Shown: positions 36,462-45,840 of the stretch, piece after piece | Layout: each line of letters opens with the position of its first letter | Numbering within the stretch: position 1 is the stretch's first letter | NCBI RefSeq assembly: GCF_040881935.1 | Contig: NZ_JBBECH010000030.1 | Location: 62,001-126,000 of the forward strand | DNA: 64,000 nt | Direction: 5' to 3' | Source: Saccharospirillum sp040881935 | GTDB lineage: Bacteria; Pseudomonadota; Gammaproteobacteria; Pseudomonadales; Natronospirillaceae | Position numbers and translations under genes: made by a program | Notes under the pieces: generated by a model | Databases searched by the model: none | What the model was told of the DNA's origin: nothing | Seen by the model: only the letters and a program-made list of their open reading frames with translations

Positions 36462-36487
36462 GCCCGCGATTTCAGATTAGGATCACT

Positions 36488-36979
36488 ATGACCGCCATCG
36501 ACTGGACCATTCTGGTCATCCTCATTGTTTCCTCCCTGATCAGCCTTAAACGCGGCTTTACCAAGGAGGCGTTATCGCTGGCAACCTGGATCGTGGCGCT
36601 GGTCATTGCCCGGTTATTCAGTGACAAGCTCGCGGTGGTCATGGTCGGGCTGATTCAATCTGACGCCTGGCGCTATACGGCCGCTTTCGCGATTCTTTTT
36701 GTCGCCACCCTGATTGTTGGCGCCCTGATCAACCATTTGCTCGGTGAATTCGTCCGTATCACCGGCCTAACCGGAACCGACCGGGTGCTGGGTATGGTGT
36801 TTGGCCTGTTACGTGGACTGGTCGTTGTCGTTGCATTGCTGGCATTGGGGCGGTTGTTTGCACTCGATCAATTCTGGCAGGATTCGCTGCTGGTACCCTT
36901 CTTCGAACCGGTGATCAGTTGGACCGGTGAATACATCAATAAAGCATCCAATGCCATTTTGTCGGTCGGAGGTGAGTAA
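36488..36979 (+). CDS. cvpA: CvpA family membrane protein
   Basis: A 163-residue protein with four TM segments. It starts MTAIDWTILVILIVSSLISL, typical of CvpA; an upstream in-frame Met would add an atypical leader. Conserved RGFTKE-like segment KRGFTKEALSLA is near 20-31. E. coli CvpA is needed for colicin V production, and its general role is envelope-related but not settled. purF follows after 3 bases. Confidence 0.93.
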   Translation: MTAIDWTILVILIVSSLISLKRGFTKEALSLATWIVALVIARLFSDKLAVVMVGLIQSDAWRYTAAFAILFVATLIVGALINHLLGEFVRITGLTGTDRVLGMVFGLLRGLVVVVALLALGRLFALDQFWQDSLLVPFFEPVISWTGEYINKASNAILSVGGE

Positions 36980-36982
36980 GCC

Positions 36983-38503
36983 ATGTGCGGTATAGTGGGC
37001 ATTGTCAGTGATTCTGCCGTTAATCAACAGCTGTATGATGCCTTGACGGTATTGCAGCACCGGGGGCAGGATGCCGCAGGTATCGTAACCGAAGACGCGG
37101 GGCGGTTTTACCTGCGCAAGAGCAATGGGCTGGTGCGTGATGTGTTTCGCATCAACCACATGCAACGACTGACTGGCAGCATCGGCATCGGCCATGTGCG
37201 TTACCCGACAGCCGGGTCATCCAGCACAGCGGAAAGCCAGCCATTTTACGTCAATTCACCCTACGGCATCGTACTGGCCCATAACGGCAACCTGACCAAC
37301 TCGGCCGAACTCAATACCGCGCTCTACCAGTCTGATTTGCGCCACGTGAACACCACCTCGGATTCCGAGGTACTGCTCAACGTCTTCGCGCACGAGTTGC
37401 AGTTGCAGGGCAAGCTGCAGCCGGGGGCAGACGATATTTTTGCCGCCGTGGCGGCGGTGCATAGACGCTGCCGGGGTGGGTACGCGGCGGTTGCGATGAT
37501 TTCCGGTTATGGCCTGGTGGCATTTCGCGACCCCTTTGGCATTCGCCCGCTGGTGATTGGCCAGCGTACCCGCGAAGCTGGTGGTACCGATTATATGATC
37601 GCTTCCGAGAGTGTGGCGCTGGATGTGCTGGGCTATAAGCTCATGCGCGATGTGCACCCCGGCGAGGCCGTTTACATCGATCCCAACGGACAGTTGCATA
37701 CACGCCAGTGTGCGGACAACCCGCAGTTGTCACCCTGCATGTTTGAGTTTGTCTACTTCGCCCGTCCGGACTCGATCATCGACGGAATTTCGGTCTACAA
37801 AGCCCGGCTGCGCATGGGCGATGCCCTGGCCGACAAGATCAGCCGGGACTGGCCAGACCATGATATTGATGTGGTTATCCCGATTCCGGACACCAGCCGC
37901 ACCAGCGCTTTGCAACTGGCGAACCGGCTCGGTGTGCATTACCGGGAAGGCTTTATGAAGAACCGGTACATCGGCAGAACCTTTATCATGCCGGGGCAGA
38001 AACAACGCCAGAAATCCGTGCGCCAGAAGCTTAATGCCATTGGCCTGGAGTTCAAGGGCAAGAACGTTTTATTGGTCGACGATTCCATTGTGCGGGGCAC
38101 CACCTGTAATGAAATCATCGAAATGGCCCGCGATGCCGGTGCCAAGAAGGTGTATTTCGCCTCTGCGGCCCCTGAGGTGCGCTATCCCAATGTGTACGGA
38201 ATCGATATGCCGGCCGCTGATGAGCTGATCGCGCATGGTCGCGACAATGAGCAGATTCGAAAAATGATTGGAGCCGACAAGCTGATCTATCAGGAGCTTG
38301 AAGATTTACGTCAGGCCGTGCAATCTCATAAGGCGGACGTGCGTTCATTTGATTGCTCCGTATTCGACGGAAAATACGTAACGGGTGACATCGACAGTGA
38401 CTATCTGGCCGCACTGGAAGCCCTGCGCAATGATGCTTCCCAGGGTGAGCGGCGCAGCACCGATGATGAAACACCCATGGTCGATTTACACAACGATAAC
38501 TGA
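36983..38503 (+). CDS. purF: amidophosphoribosyltransferase PurF
   Basis: A 506-residue protein beginning MCGIVGIV. Cys2 becomes the N-terminal nucleophile of the glutaminase after Met removal, and there is no propeptide. The PRPP-binding motif LLVDDSIVRGTT is in the C-terminal half. It catalyses the first committed step of purine synthesis. Normal length; coupled to cvpA. Confidence 0.98.
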   Translation: MCGIVGIVSDSAVNQQLYDALTVLQHRGQDAAGIVTEDAGRFYLRKSNGLVRDVFRINHMQRLTGSIGIGHVRYPTAGSSSTAESQPFYVNSPYGIVLAHNGNLTNSAELNTALYQSDLRHVNTTSDSEVLLNVFAHELQLQGKLQPGADDIFAAVAAVHRRCRGGYAAVAMISGYGLVAFRDPFGIRPLVIGQRTREAGGTDYMIASESVALDVLGYKLMRDVHPGEAVYIDPNGQLHTRQCADNPQLSPCMFEFVYFARPDSIIDGISVYKARLRMGDALADKISRDWPDHDIDVVIPIPDTSRTSALQLANRLGVHYREGFMKNRYIGRTFIMPGQKQRQKSVRQKLNAIGLEFKGKNVLLVDDSIVRGTTCNEIIEMARDAGAKKVYFASAAPEVRYPNVYGIDMPAADELIAHGRDNEQIRKMIGADKLIYQELEDLRQAVQSHKADVRSFDCSVFDGKYVTGDIDSDYLAALEALRNDASQGERRSTDDETPMVDLHNDN

Positions 38504-38571
38504 ACGGCACCACGCGCAGGGCCGCTACCGGCGTGGCAGGTCACAATCACTTTTAAGCACTGGGGACTCAG

Positions 38572-39771
38572 ATGACCGATTCGCGCGAAGACGCCATCAA
38601 CAAGGCCCGGCCAGCTACCCGTGCTGTGCGCGGTGGCTATCGACATACGGCTGAAATGGAGCATTCCGAAGCGCTGTTCATGACGTCGTCTTATGTGTTT
38701 GATAGCGCCGCCGACGCAGCTGCGACCTTTTCGGGTGACAGGGAAGGTAACGTATATACACGCTATACCAATCCGACGGTTCAGTCGTTCGAAGCACGTC
38801 TGGCCCTGCTTGAAGGTGGTGAGGCCTGTGCGGCGACCAGCTCGGGCATGGCCGCCATTTTCAGTGTATGCATGGCGTTCCTGAAAAGCGGAGACCACTT
38901 AGTCTCTTCGCGCAGTATTTTTGGTTCGACCAATGTGGTGTTCAACCGCTATCTGGAGCGGTTTGGTGTGTCCACTACCTACGTTGACCCTAAAGATGTC
39001 GATGCCTGGCAGGCGGCGATACAGCCCAATACCCGGTTATTGTTTCTGGAAACACCGTCGAACCCCCTATCTGAAGTAACCGATCTTGAAGCCGTGGCGG
39101 CCATCGCCCGCAAGGCCAATGCACTGCTGATTGTAGATAACTGCTTCTGCACACCGGCGTTGCAACGCCCGCTCGAGCTGGGTGCCGATATGGTGATTCA
39201 CTCGGCCACCAAGTTTATCGACGGGCAGGGCCGTGCTCTGGGAGGCGCCGTCGTGGGTCGTCAGGAACAGATCAGTGAGATCATTGGCTTTTTGCGCAGC
39301 GCAGGCCCGAGCATGAGCCCTTTCAACGCCTGGATCTTCCTGAAAGGTCTGGAGACGCTCGATCTGCGTATGAAACAGCATTGCGCCAATGCACAAGCAC
39401 TGGCGGAGTGGTTGGAACGCCAGCCCGCGGTGACCCAAGTGCATTACCTGGGATTGCCGTCACACCCGCAGCACGCTCTGGCCAGGCGCCAGCAATCCGG
39501 ATTTGGCGGCGTACTTAGTTTCGTGGTTCAGGGCGGGCAGGAGGCCGCCTGGTCGGTCATCGATGCGACGCGCATCCTGTCGATCACCGCGAACCTGGGC
39601 GATACCAAGACCACCATCACTCACCCCTATACCACCACTCATGGTCGGGTGGATGAAGCCACCAAACTGGCAGCGGGTATTGTGCCCGGTTTGATTCGTA
39701 TCGCGGTGGGGCTGGAAGACGTTGAAGACATGAAAGACGATCTTGCTCGCGGCTTGAAGGCACTGGGCTGA
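38572..39771 (+). CDS. metZ: O-succinylhomoserine sulfhydrylase MetZ
   Basis: A 399-residue Cys/Met-metabolism PLP enzyme. The PLP Lys214 is in HSATKFIDGQGR. The position after purF and the N-terminal RAVRGGYRHTAEMEHSEALF fit MetZ as in Pseudomonas. It makes homocysteine from O-succinylhomoserine and sulfide, supplying MetH (encoded at the right edge). A second member of this fold lies at 58930-60072. Confidence 0.94.
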   Translation: MTDSREDAINKARPATRAVRGGYRHTAEMEHSEALFMTSSYVFDSAADAAATFSGDREGNVYTRYTNPTVQSFEARLALLEGGEACAATSSGMAAIFSVCMAFLKSGDHLVSSRSIFGSTNVVFNRYLERFGVSTTYVDPKDVDAWQAAIQPNTRLLFLETPSNPLSEVTDLEAVAAIARKANALLIVDNCFCTPALQRPLELGADMVIHSATKFIDGQGRALGGAVVGRQEQISEIIGFLRSAGPSMSPFNAWIFLKGLETLDLRMKQHCANAQALAEWLERQPAVTQVHYLGLPSHPQHALARRQQSGFGGVLSFVVQGGQEAAWSVIDATRILSITANLGDTKTTITHPYTTTHGRVDEATKLAAGIVPGLIRIAVGLEDVEDMKDDLARGLKALG

Positions 39772-39814
39772 TACTCGACCGACACTTAAGCAATTAATAT
39801 AAGGAATGCACTGC

Positions 39815-40738
39815 ATGACCGATATCGCCACGGTAACCCAACAGCTGCTGGCTCAGGCTGGCAAGGTGGTGTCCGGTAAGGATGAGGTGGTGCGTCTGGC
39901 CTGGGTGGCGATTCTGAGTGACGGTCATGTGTTGCTAGAAGACTTGCCCGGCGTTGGCAAGACTTCTCTGGCTCAGACTCTGGGCCGGTTGTTGTCTCTG
40001 GATTATCAGCGGGTGCAATTCACGTCGGATTTGCTGCCGGCTGATGTTATCGGTGCCCAGGTGTATCGGCGCGAGCAGGAGGCGTTTCAGTTTCATCCTG
40101 GCCCGGTGTTTACCCAGTTGTTGTTGGCTGACGAGCTGAACCGGGCTACGCCCAAGGCTCAAAGCGCCTTGCTGGAGGCGATGGAAGAAGGGCAGGTCAG
40201 CTCCGATGGAGTGACTCATGCCTTGCCGGTGCCGTTTCATGTGATCGCTACGCAGAACCCGCAAAGCCAGGCCGGTACCTATCCGTTACCGGAATCCCAG
40301 CTAGACCGCTTTTTTATGCGACTGAGTCTTGGCTATCCCGATCTCGAATCTGAGAAAGGCCTGCTCAGCGGCACACGCGGGCGATCCCAACTGGCGGATC
40401 TCAAACCCATACTGACCACTGAACGGCTGCAAACGTTTAAAACTGAGGTTGAGGCCGTGAAAGCCTCCGATGCGGTGTTGAATTATGTCATGCGCCTGGT
40501 TCATAGCTCGCGAGAATCTGGCCTGTGTCGGCTTGGGTTGTCGCCACGCGGTGCTCTGGCACTGATGACCGCTGCGCGGGCCATGGCATTGGTGGAAGGG
40601 CGCCGGTATGTGATGCCCGACGACGTACAGCGCGTTTTTCCGGCCGTGGCCGGGCATCGGATTCAGGGTCAGCGTGAACACGACACAGCTGTGCTGGTGC
40701 AGCGGATTCTGGACGAAGTGGATGTTATCGCAGCCTGA
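39815..40738 (+). CDS. MoxR-family AAA+ ATPase
   Basis: A 307-residue protein. I chose the Met at 39815 because AAGGA (39801-39805) is at good distance; the Met at 39806 abuts it. Walker A EDLPGVGKTS is near 42-51, Walker B LLLADELNRA near 105-115, and the sensor region IATQNPQSQAGTYPLPESQLDRF follows. MoxR proteins act as chaperone-like ATPases, usually with the DUF58 and transglutaminase proteins encoded next. Confidence 0.93.
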   Translation: MTDIATVTQQLLAQAGKVVSGKDEVVRLAWVAILSDGHVLLEDLPGVGKTSLAQTLGRLLSLDYQRVQFTSDLLPADVIGAQVYRREQEAFQFHPGPVFTQLLLADELNRATPKAQSALLEAMEEGQVSSDGVTHALPVPFHVIATQNPQSQAGTYPLPESQLDRFFMRLSLGYPDLESEKGLLSGTRGRSQLADLKPILTTERLQTFKTEVEAVKASDAVLNYVMRLVHSSRESGLCRLGLSPRGALALMTAARAMALVEGRRYVMPDDVQRVFPAVAGHRIQGQREHDTAVLVQRILDEVDVIAA

Positions 40739-40750
40739 GGCCGCTTTGTG

Positions 40751-41710
40751 ATGCGCTGGCCAACCCCGGTACAGCGTCGCCTGGATGCCTGGGTGCAGCG
40801 TCGACTGCCTCCAGGTCGTGAAGTGACGCTCAAGCAATCCCGTATCTTCATCGTACCGACCCGCCAGGGTCTGCTGATGCTGGGTCTGGCATTGGTTGTT
40901 TTGCTGCTGGCGATCAATTTTGAAAGTTCTCTCAATTATGCCCTGGGTTTTTGGCTGATCGCCATGCTCTGGGCGGCCGTGCACCTGACCTATCGCAATC
41001 TGTCCGGGCTGGTGGTGCGGGCGGAGCAGGCCAGTCTGGTCGAAGCAGGGGAGAACGCCACCTACTCATTATTGCTGAGCTCTTTCCGGACACGGTACCG
41101 GGGGCCGCTCGAATTTCATCATGATGACTGGGGGCAGATCGGTGTGGAAATGGACGGGCGTGATACCCCGGTCACCCTGAGCCGTCCGACGACCCGGCGC
41201 GGACGCCAGCCACTGCCAAGATTCAGACTGGAAAGCCGTTATCCCTTTGGCCTGATAGTAGCCTGGTCGCACATCAAAATGGATCTGGACGCCTGGGCCT
41301 ATCCCGAACCTGTTGAACAGCCACTTCAGCCCGTCGGCACCGAGCCGGATGGCGAGGTCAGCAACGATCATTTCATCAAGACCGGAACCGAAGACTTTCA
41401 CTCGTTACGTGAGTATCAGGCGGGCGATTCAGTACACCGAATGCATTGGCCTTCCTTTTCACGGGGTGAACTGGTGGTAAAACATTTTGTTGATTACCAG
41501 GCGGCGGATCAGTGGCTGGACTGGGATGCATTCCCGGGTATTGCGATCGAACTGCGGTTGTCGGCGCTGGCCTGGCACATGAACCGCTGTCATCAACAGG
41601 ATCGGCCTTTTGGTTTGCGTCTGCCAGACCATGAGATAGCTCCAGACAAGGGTCAGCGACATCTGGAGCGATGCCAGCGTGCACTGGCGGAATTTGGAGA
41701 GGTGATATGA
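40751..41710 (+). CDS. DUF58 domain membrane protein
   Basis: A 319-residue protein (a GTG one codon earlier is equally possible) with two TM helices near 38-75. A soluble region follows with the DUF58 signature FHSLREYQAGDSVHRMHWPSFSR, where a vWA-like fold starts. It is the second gene of the MoxR-DUF58-TgpA triad, and its stop overlaps the tgpA start (ATGA). Its role is unproven; it may link the ATPase to envelope processing. Confidence 0.9.
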   Translation: MRWPTPVQRRLDAWVQRRLPPGREVTLKQSRIFIVPTRQGLLMLGLALVVLLLAINFESSLNYALGFWLIAMLWAAVHLTYRNLSGLVVRAEQASLVEAGENATYSLLLSSFRTRYRGPLEFHHDDWGQIGVEMDGRDTPVTLSRPTTRRGRQPLPRFRLESRYPFGLIVAWSHIKMDLDAWAYPEPVEQPLQPVGTEPDGEVSNDHFIKTGTEDFHSLREYQAGDSVHRMHWPSFSRGELVVKHFVDYQAADQWLDWDAFPGIAIELRLSALAWHMNRCHQQDRPFGLRLPDHEIAPDKGQRHLERCQRALAEFGEVI

Positions 41711-43689
41711 CCCAGTATGTGCCCGTCATGCGTCGGGTGATGCCGCTGTCTGTATTATGGGTGTTACTGTTGGTGCAGGGCATTATGGTGTTGCCATTCC
41801 TGTTCTATTTACCGCTCTGGCTGGGGGCAGTATTTGGGTTGGTGCTCATGTGGCGCTGGCGCGTGACACACGGGGAGATGCGTCAGGCACCGCGCAGCCT
41901 GATCATTCTGGCCATTCTGGTGGGCATTGGTGGTCTGTTGCTCAGTGGGCTGAGAGCCTACAACCTGGACAGCGCCGTTGCCCTGTGTGTATTGGGCTAC
42001 TTGCTTAAATCGCTGGAAGTCATGCGTCGTCGTGACGGTATTTTCCAGGTGTATCTCGGGTATTTTCTGACCGGTATTTTCCTACTGTACAACTACACGC
42101 CAGACGGGGCTCTGCTCGCCGTTATCATGGTGCTCGCCAATACCCTGGCACTGCACGCGATTACCGCAGACCATACATTTCGCTGGAAGCGCGGAACGAA
42201 GCTGAGCCTGGCGCTGATGGTCGCGGCGATACCTATCATGATCGTGGGTTTTCTGTTTTTTCCGCGTTTGCCGCCGCTGTGGTCCATCCCCAATGATGAG
42301 CGTGGCGTTCAGACCGGCATGTCCGATCAGGTTGACCCTGGCAGTATCGCCTCGCTGGCCCAGAGCACGGCGCCAGCCTTTCGGGTCCAGTTCGAGGGTG
42401 AGCTGCCACCACGCCAACAATGGTACTGGCGGGGCACGACACTGGGTGATTTTGATGGCCGTAGCTGGCGTGCCCATTTTCGTGATCGAAATCGTTTTCA
42501 GTGGCCACGCGGTCAGTTACCCTTGGCAACACCGGATGCAGAGCGTTATGACTACTCGGTGGTGCTTGAGGCCACGCAGCAACACTGGCTGTATTTTCTG
42601 GACTGGCCCACGCAAATACGCGGTGAGGATGTTTTTGTCTTGCCCGATGGTCGTGCCGCTCGCCGCAATAGCCTGAGCCAGACCTACCGCTACGAGGCGC
42701 AATCAGCATCGGATGTTGACTGGTTCGATGAAGTTGGCTTGCAGTATTATCAGCGCTTGCCAAATCAGGGGAATGAGGCGTTGCGACAGTGGGGGCTCGC
42801 GCAGCGCGACGCAGCGGGGTCTGATGTGGCTTACCTGGAGGCCATTCTGGCGCATATTCGAAATGAGCCGTTTCGATATACTTTGCGGCCACCGTTGTAT
42901 CCGTCGGCCGACAGTCTGAGTGACTTCTGGTTCGATGGCCGGGCTGGTTTTTGCTCGCATTACGCCAGTGCGGTGGCCTATTTGGCCCGTGTAGCTGACA
43001 TTCCATCGCGTCTGGTGGGCGGCTACCTGGGTGGCAGCTATAATGAAAATGGTAATTATATTCAGGTTCGTCAAATGGAAGCCCACGTCTGGGTTGAAGT
43101 CTGGCTCAACGGCCGGTGGCAGCGTATCGACCCTACAGCCGCAGTAGCGCCGGGCCGGACTGATACCAACCTGGACGATTGGCTCAGTGCAGACAACCCG
43201 TCGGATTTGCCCTTTGGGGTGCGTGTTGGTCGAAACCTGGGGCCGGTCAATGAATTACGGTTTTGGTGGGATTCGGTGCAGTACCAATGGCAGGTATCGG
43301 TGTTGAATTACCAGCAAAGCAACGCCCTGGGATTGCTGGAAGCGCGTTTCGGTCGCATAAACCCCTGGCATGCAGCCGTGTTTATGACCATTTTTCTTGG
43401 CGTTCTGGGAGTATTAATGGCCTGGTTTACCGGTCTGTTACACCTTCCCAGGCGTCAGGCCGAACCCTGGGCCAGCCTGGGTAAGTTAGAACGACAATTA
43501 GGCGCAAGACGCACCGGTGAGACGGTTGCCGATTTTATGGCCCGACTTGCCCTTGAGCATCCGGGTCAGCGGGAAGCGTTGGCACGATTGGCACAACTGA
43601 TAGATACTTTGGCCTATGATCCTCAGGCTAACCTGGATGCGTCACGACGCCGCGAGCTCAATCAGCGAGTTGAAGCTTGCCTGAAATGA
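41707..43689 (+). CDS. tgpA: transglutaminase-like membrane protein TgpA (DUF3488)
   Basis: A 660-residue protein. N-terminal TM helices (to about 190), a periplasmic transglutaminase-like domain and a C-terminal TM helix (about 560-580) with a cytoplasmic tail are seen. The catalytic triad is intact: Cys416 (GFCSHYASAV), His460 (EAHVWVEV) and Asp475 (RIDPTAAV). P. aeruginosa TgpA is essential. The start at 41707 overlaps the DUF58 stop; an upstream in-frame Met is inside that gene. Confidence 0.93.
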   Translation: MTQYVPVMRRVMPLSVLWVLLLVQGIMVLPFLFYLPLWLGAVFGLVLMWRWRVTHGEMRQAPRSLIILAILVGIGGLLLSGLRAYNLDSAVALCVLGYLLKSLEVMRRRDGIFQVYLGYFLTGIFLLYNYTPDGALLAVIMVLANTLALHAITADHTFRWKRGTKLSLALMVAAIPIMIVGFLFFPRLPPLWSIPNDERGVQTGMSDQVDPGSIASLAQSTAPAFRVQFEGELPPRQQWYWRGTTLGDFDGRSWRAHFRDRNRFQWPRGQLPLATPDAERYDYSVVLEATQQHWLYFLDWPTQIRGEDVFVLPDGRAARRNSLSQTYRYEAQSASDVDWFDEVGLQYYQRLPNQGNEALRQWGLAQRDAAGSDVAYLEAILAHIRNEPFRYTLRPPLYPSADSLSDFWFDGRAGFCSHYASAVAYLARVADIPSRLVGGYLGGSYNENGNYIQVRQMEAHVWVEVWLNGRWQRIDPTAAVAPGRTDTNLDDWLSADNPSDLPFGVRVGRNLGPVNELRFWWDSVQYQWQVSVLNYQQSNALGLLEARFGRINPWHAAVFMTIFLGVLGVLMAWFTGLLHLPRRQAEPWASLGKLERQLGARRTGETVADFMARLALEHPGQREALARLAQLIDTLAYDPQANLDASRRRELNQRVEACLK

Positions 43690-44155
43690 GTCGCCGAAAC
43701 TCGGATAGGGCGGTGATTTCGAATCTCCATATATAGCGTTTAAAATCACTCTCTGTGAAAAATATTATTCGAATCCCGCAGTACTAAAATTCCGTAACTC
43801 CCTTTCAAGTTCTTTGGTCGCATTCGCGGGTTTTGTTACCGGATATTTCGGGACAGGCTGATGCTGGCTGCTTTCCAGTCCATTTTTTGCTGGCCTTTGT
43901 GATTCAGCACCGGATAAATATTTCAGTTTCCAGATCACTTTGTGGTAATTAACTTTCAATCCGCCATGGTCTCTGTATAAGCTGTCAAATAATGACAATT
44001 ATTTCCTGACAAAGCATCTCGTACCACAGGCTCACCTGCTCTAGAATCCGTCCCAACCCGGATGATATCGGGATTTGAAACTACCAATTATTCTGTGACA
44101 ACCCGCTCTGGTTGTCCGGACTCAACGACCCAATCACCTGGAAAGAGGACTGAGT
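43690..44155. other. 466-base AT-rich intergenic region before gap
   Basis: It is AT-richer than the neighbouring genes. It holds a palindrome TGTCA-N5-TGACA (43983-43997), a TAGAAT -10-like box (44042-44047) and the gap ribosome-binding site. A 77-codon minus-strand frame starting with TTG (43765-43998) has no supporting signal. No RNA gene is recognised. Confidence 0.6.
43983..43997. promoter_or_regulatory. candidate HexR-like operator upstream of gap
   Basis: TGTCAAATAATGACA is a 15-bp inverted repeat with TGT-N9-ACA ends. HexR, the RpiR-family regulator of central carbon genes in gammaproteobacteria, binds sites of this form and often controls gap. The inner bases differ from the consensus I remember (TGTAATTAAATTACA), so this is a suggestion. 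Confidence 0.35.
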
Positions 44156-45616
44156 GTGAATCAAGCCGCCGTCGATCAGACCCTGCTGCGCTGGCAGGAA
44201 AAGGAAGCCCTGGCCGAAGCCATGATCCCGATCATCGGGCGTCTGTACCGTAAGAACAACGTGATTACGTCGATCTATGGTCGTCAGATCATCAATCAGT
44301 CCGTTATACAATTGTTAAAAACCCATCGCTTTGTTCGCCAGGTGGAAGGCCATGAATTGTCGGTCAATGAGACTCTGGGGGTGCTGGAAATTATTGACGA
44401 AATGAAGCTGGCGCCGGCGCACATCGACATCGGTAAACTGGCGCTCAAACACAAGTCCCAGGCCATGGGTACGCCGTTACGGCATTTTCTGGAAGGCGAG
44501 CTGGCCGACCTGAAAGACGGCTACGACGCGAATGCGCGCTACCAGGCGCCGGCGAAAGACGTTGTATTGTACGGCTTTGGCCGTATCGGCCGGCTGCTGG
44601 CTCGGATTTTGATTGAAAAAGCGGGCGGTTCACCTCTGCGCCTCAGGGCCATTGTTGTTCGCCCGGGGGGTACCGATGATGATCTGGTAAAGCGTGCCAG
44701 TCTGCTGCGTCGCGATTCGGTTCATGGCAGTTTTGAAGGCACTATCACCGTCGATGCAGAGCACAACACCCTGGTGGTGAACGGCACTGCCATTCAGGTT
44801 ATCTATGCCAAATCGCCAGCCGATGTTGATTACACCCAATACGGCATACGCGATGCCATTGTGGTCGATAACACCGGCATGTGGCGCGACCGCGACGGGC
44901 TTGGTCAGCACTTGAACTGCCCGGGTGCCAGCCGGGTTCTGCTGACTGCGCCGGGCAAGGGTGACATTAAAAACATCGTTCATGGCATCAACGATGCGTC
45001 GCTGACTGAGGCCGATACCATTGTCTCCGCCGCGTCCTGTACCACCAACGCCATTACGCCGGTTCTGAAAGCACTGAACGATGAATTCGGCATCGAAAAC
45101 GGCCACGTTGAAACAGTTCACAGCTACACCAACGATCAAAACCTGATCGACAACTTCCACAAAGGTGAGCGCCGTGGCCGCAGTGCACCACTGAACATGG
45201 TGCTGACTGAGACTGGCGCCGCCAAAGCCGTTGCCAAAGCCTTGCCGGTGCTGGAAGGCAAACTGACCGGCAATGCCATTCGGGTGCCGACACCGAATGT
45301 GTCGATGGCGATTTTGAACCTGAATCTTGAGCGGGAAACCACGCGAGACGATCTGAACGATTATCTGCGTCATGTGGCCCTGTATTCAGACCTGAACAAA
45401 CAGATCGACTACACCAATTCGCCCGAAGCAGTGTCGTCGGATTTTGTCGGCAATCGTAAAACCGGCATCGTCGACAGTGGTGCGACCATCGTGACCGGCA
45501 AGCGGGCAGTGGTCTACGTCTGGTACGACAACGAAGCAGGCTACAGCGCCCAGGTCGTGCGCACCATTCACGACATGGCCGGCATTCATTACCAGATATA
45601 CCCGAAAACGGTTTAG
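44156..45616 (+). CDS. gap: glyceraldehyde-3-phosphate dehydrogenase, long form with N-terminal extension
   Basis: A 486-residue protein (GTG start after AAAGAGGA). Residues 1 to about 134 are an extension absent from ordinary 330-residue GAPDH. The NAD-binding YGFGRIGRLLAR then starts the GAPDH domains, with catalytic Cys295 in AASCTTNAITP. Similar long GAPDH-like proteins occur in Pseudomonas and other gammaproteobacteria. Cofactor and direction cannot be read from the sequence. A strong terminator follows. Confidence 0.92.
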   Translation: MNQAAVDQTLLRWQEKEALAEAMIPIIGRLYRKNNVITSIYGRQIINQSVIQLLKTHRFVRQVEGHELSVNETLGVLEIIDEMKLAPAHIDIGKLALKHKSQAMGTPLRHFLEGELADLKDGYDANARYQAPAKDVVLYGFGRIGRLLARILIEKAGGSPLRLRAIVVRPGGTDDDLVKRASLLRRDSVHGSFEGTITVDAEHNTLVVNGTAIQVIYAKSPADVDYTQYGIRDAIVVDNTGMWRDRDGLGQHLNCPGASRVLLTAPGKGDIKNIVHGINDASLTEADTIVSAASCTTNAITPVLKALNDEFGIENGHVETVHSYTNDQNLIDNFHKGERRGRSAPLNMVLTETGAAKAVAKALPVLEGKLTGNAIRVPTPNVSMAILNLNLERETTRDDLNDYLRHVALYSDLNKQIDYTNSPEAVSSDFVGNRKTGIVDSGATIVTGKRAVVYVWYDNEAGYSAQVVRTIHDMAGIHYQIYPKTV

Positions 45617-45670
45617 AAAATAGAACCAATGGTCTCCACCCTTCGGTCGATTGCCCTCGACCGGAATACA

Positions 45671-45697
45671 AACCCTGCTGTTGGCAGGGTTTTTTTT
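45671..45697 (+). terminator. rho-independent terminator after gap
   Basis: AACCCTGC-TGTTG-GCAGGGTT is a perfect 8-bp stem with a run of eight Ts (45690-45697), 54 bases after the gap stop. Confidence 0.9.
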
Positions 45698-45780
45698 GGG
45701 GGCCTTGTAATGGCGGGGTGTTCATTGAACGGCAGGGTGCTCAAACGAATAACACGGTAAACCCGGATTCACTGTGGCTC

Positions 45781-45810
45781 TTGGTGCCGGAGGGCCGGAA
45801 CCGGTATACT
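45781..45810 (+). promoter_or_regulatory. candidate gltX promoter
   Basis: TTGGTG (45781-45786), 18 bases, TATACT (45805-45810), 30 bases before the chosen gltX start. It supports the start at 45841 over the in-frame Met at 45718. Confidence 0.55.
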
Positions 45811-45840
45811 GCCGCCCTTTCTCAAGGCATAAGAGACACC

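Noticed and set aside
36398..36487. PurR operator before cvpA-purF
   Set aside because: No sequence close to ACGCAAACGTTTTCGT is present, so I do not claim PurR control.
43765..43998. 77-codon minus-strand frame in the gap upstream region
   Set aside because: It starts with TTG, has no convincing ribosome-binding site or family resemblance, and its start overlaps the HexR-like palindrome. A real small gene cannot be excluded, but I do not support it.
44630..45373. 247-codon minus-strand frame opposite gap
   Set aside because: It is antisense to the conserved GAPDH domains including the catalytic Cys, with no start signal and no motif.
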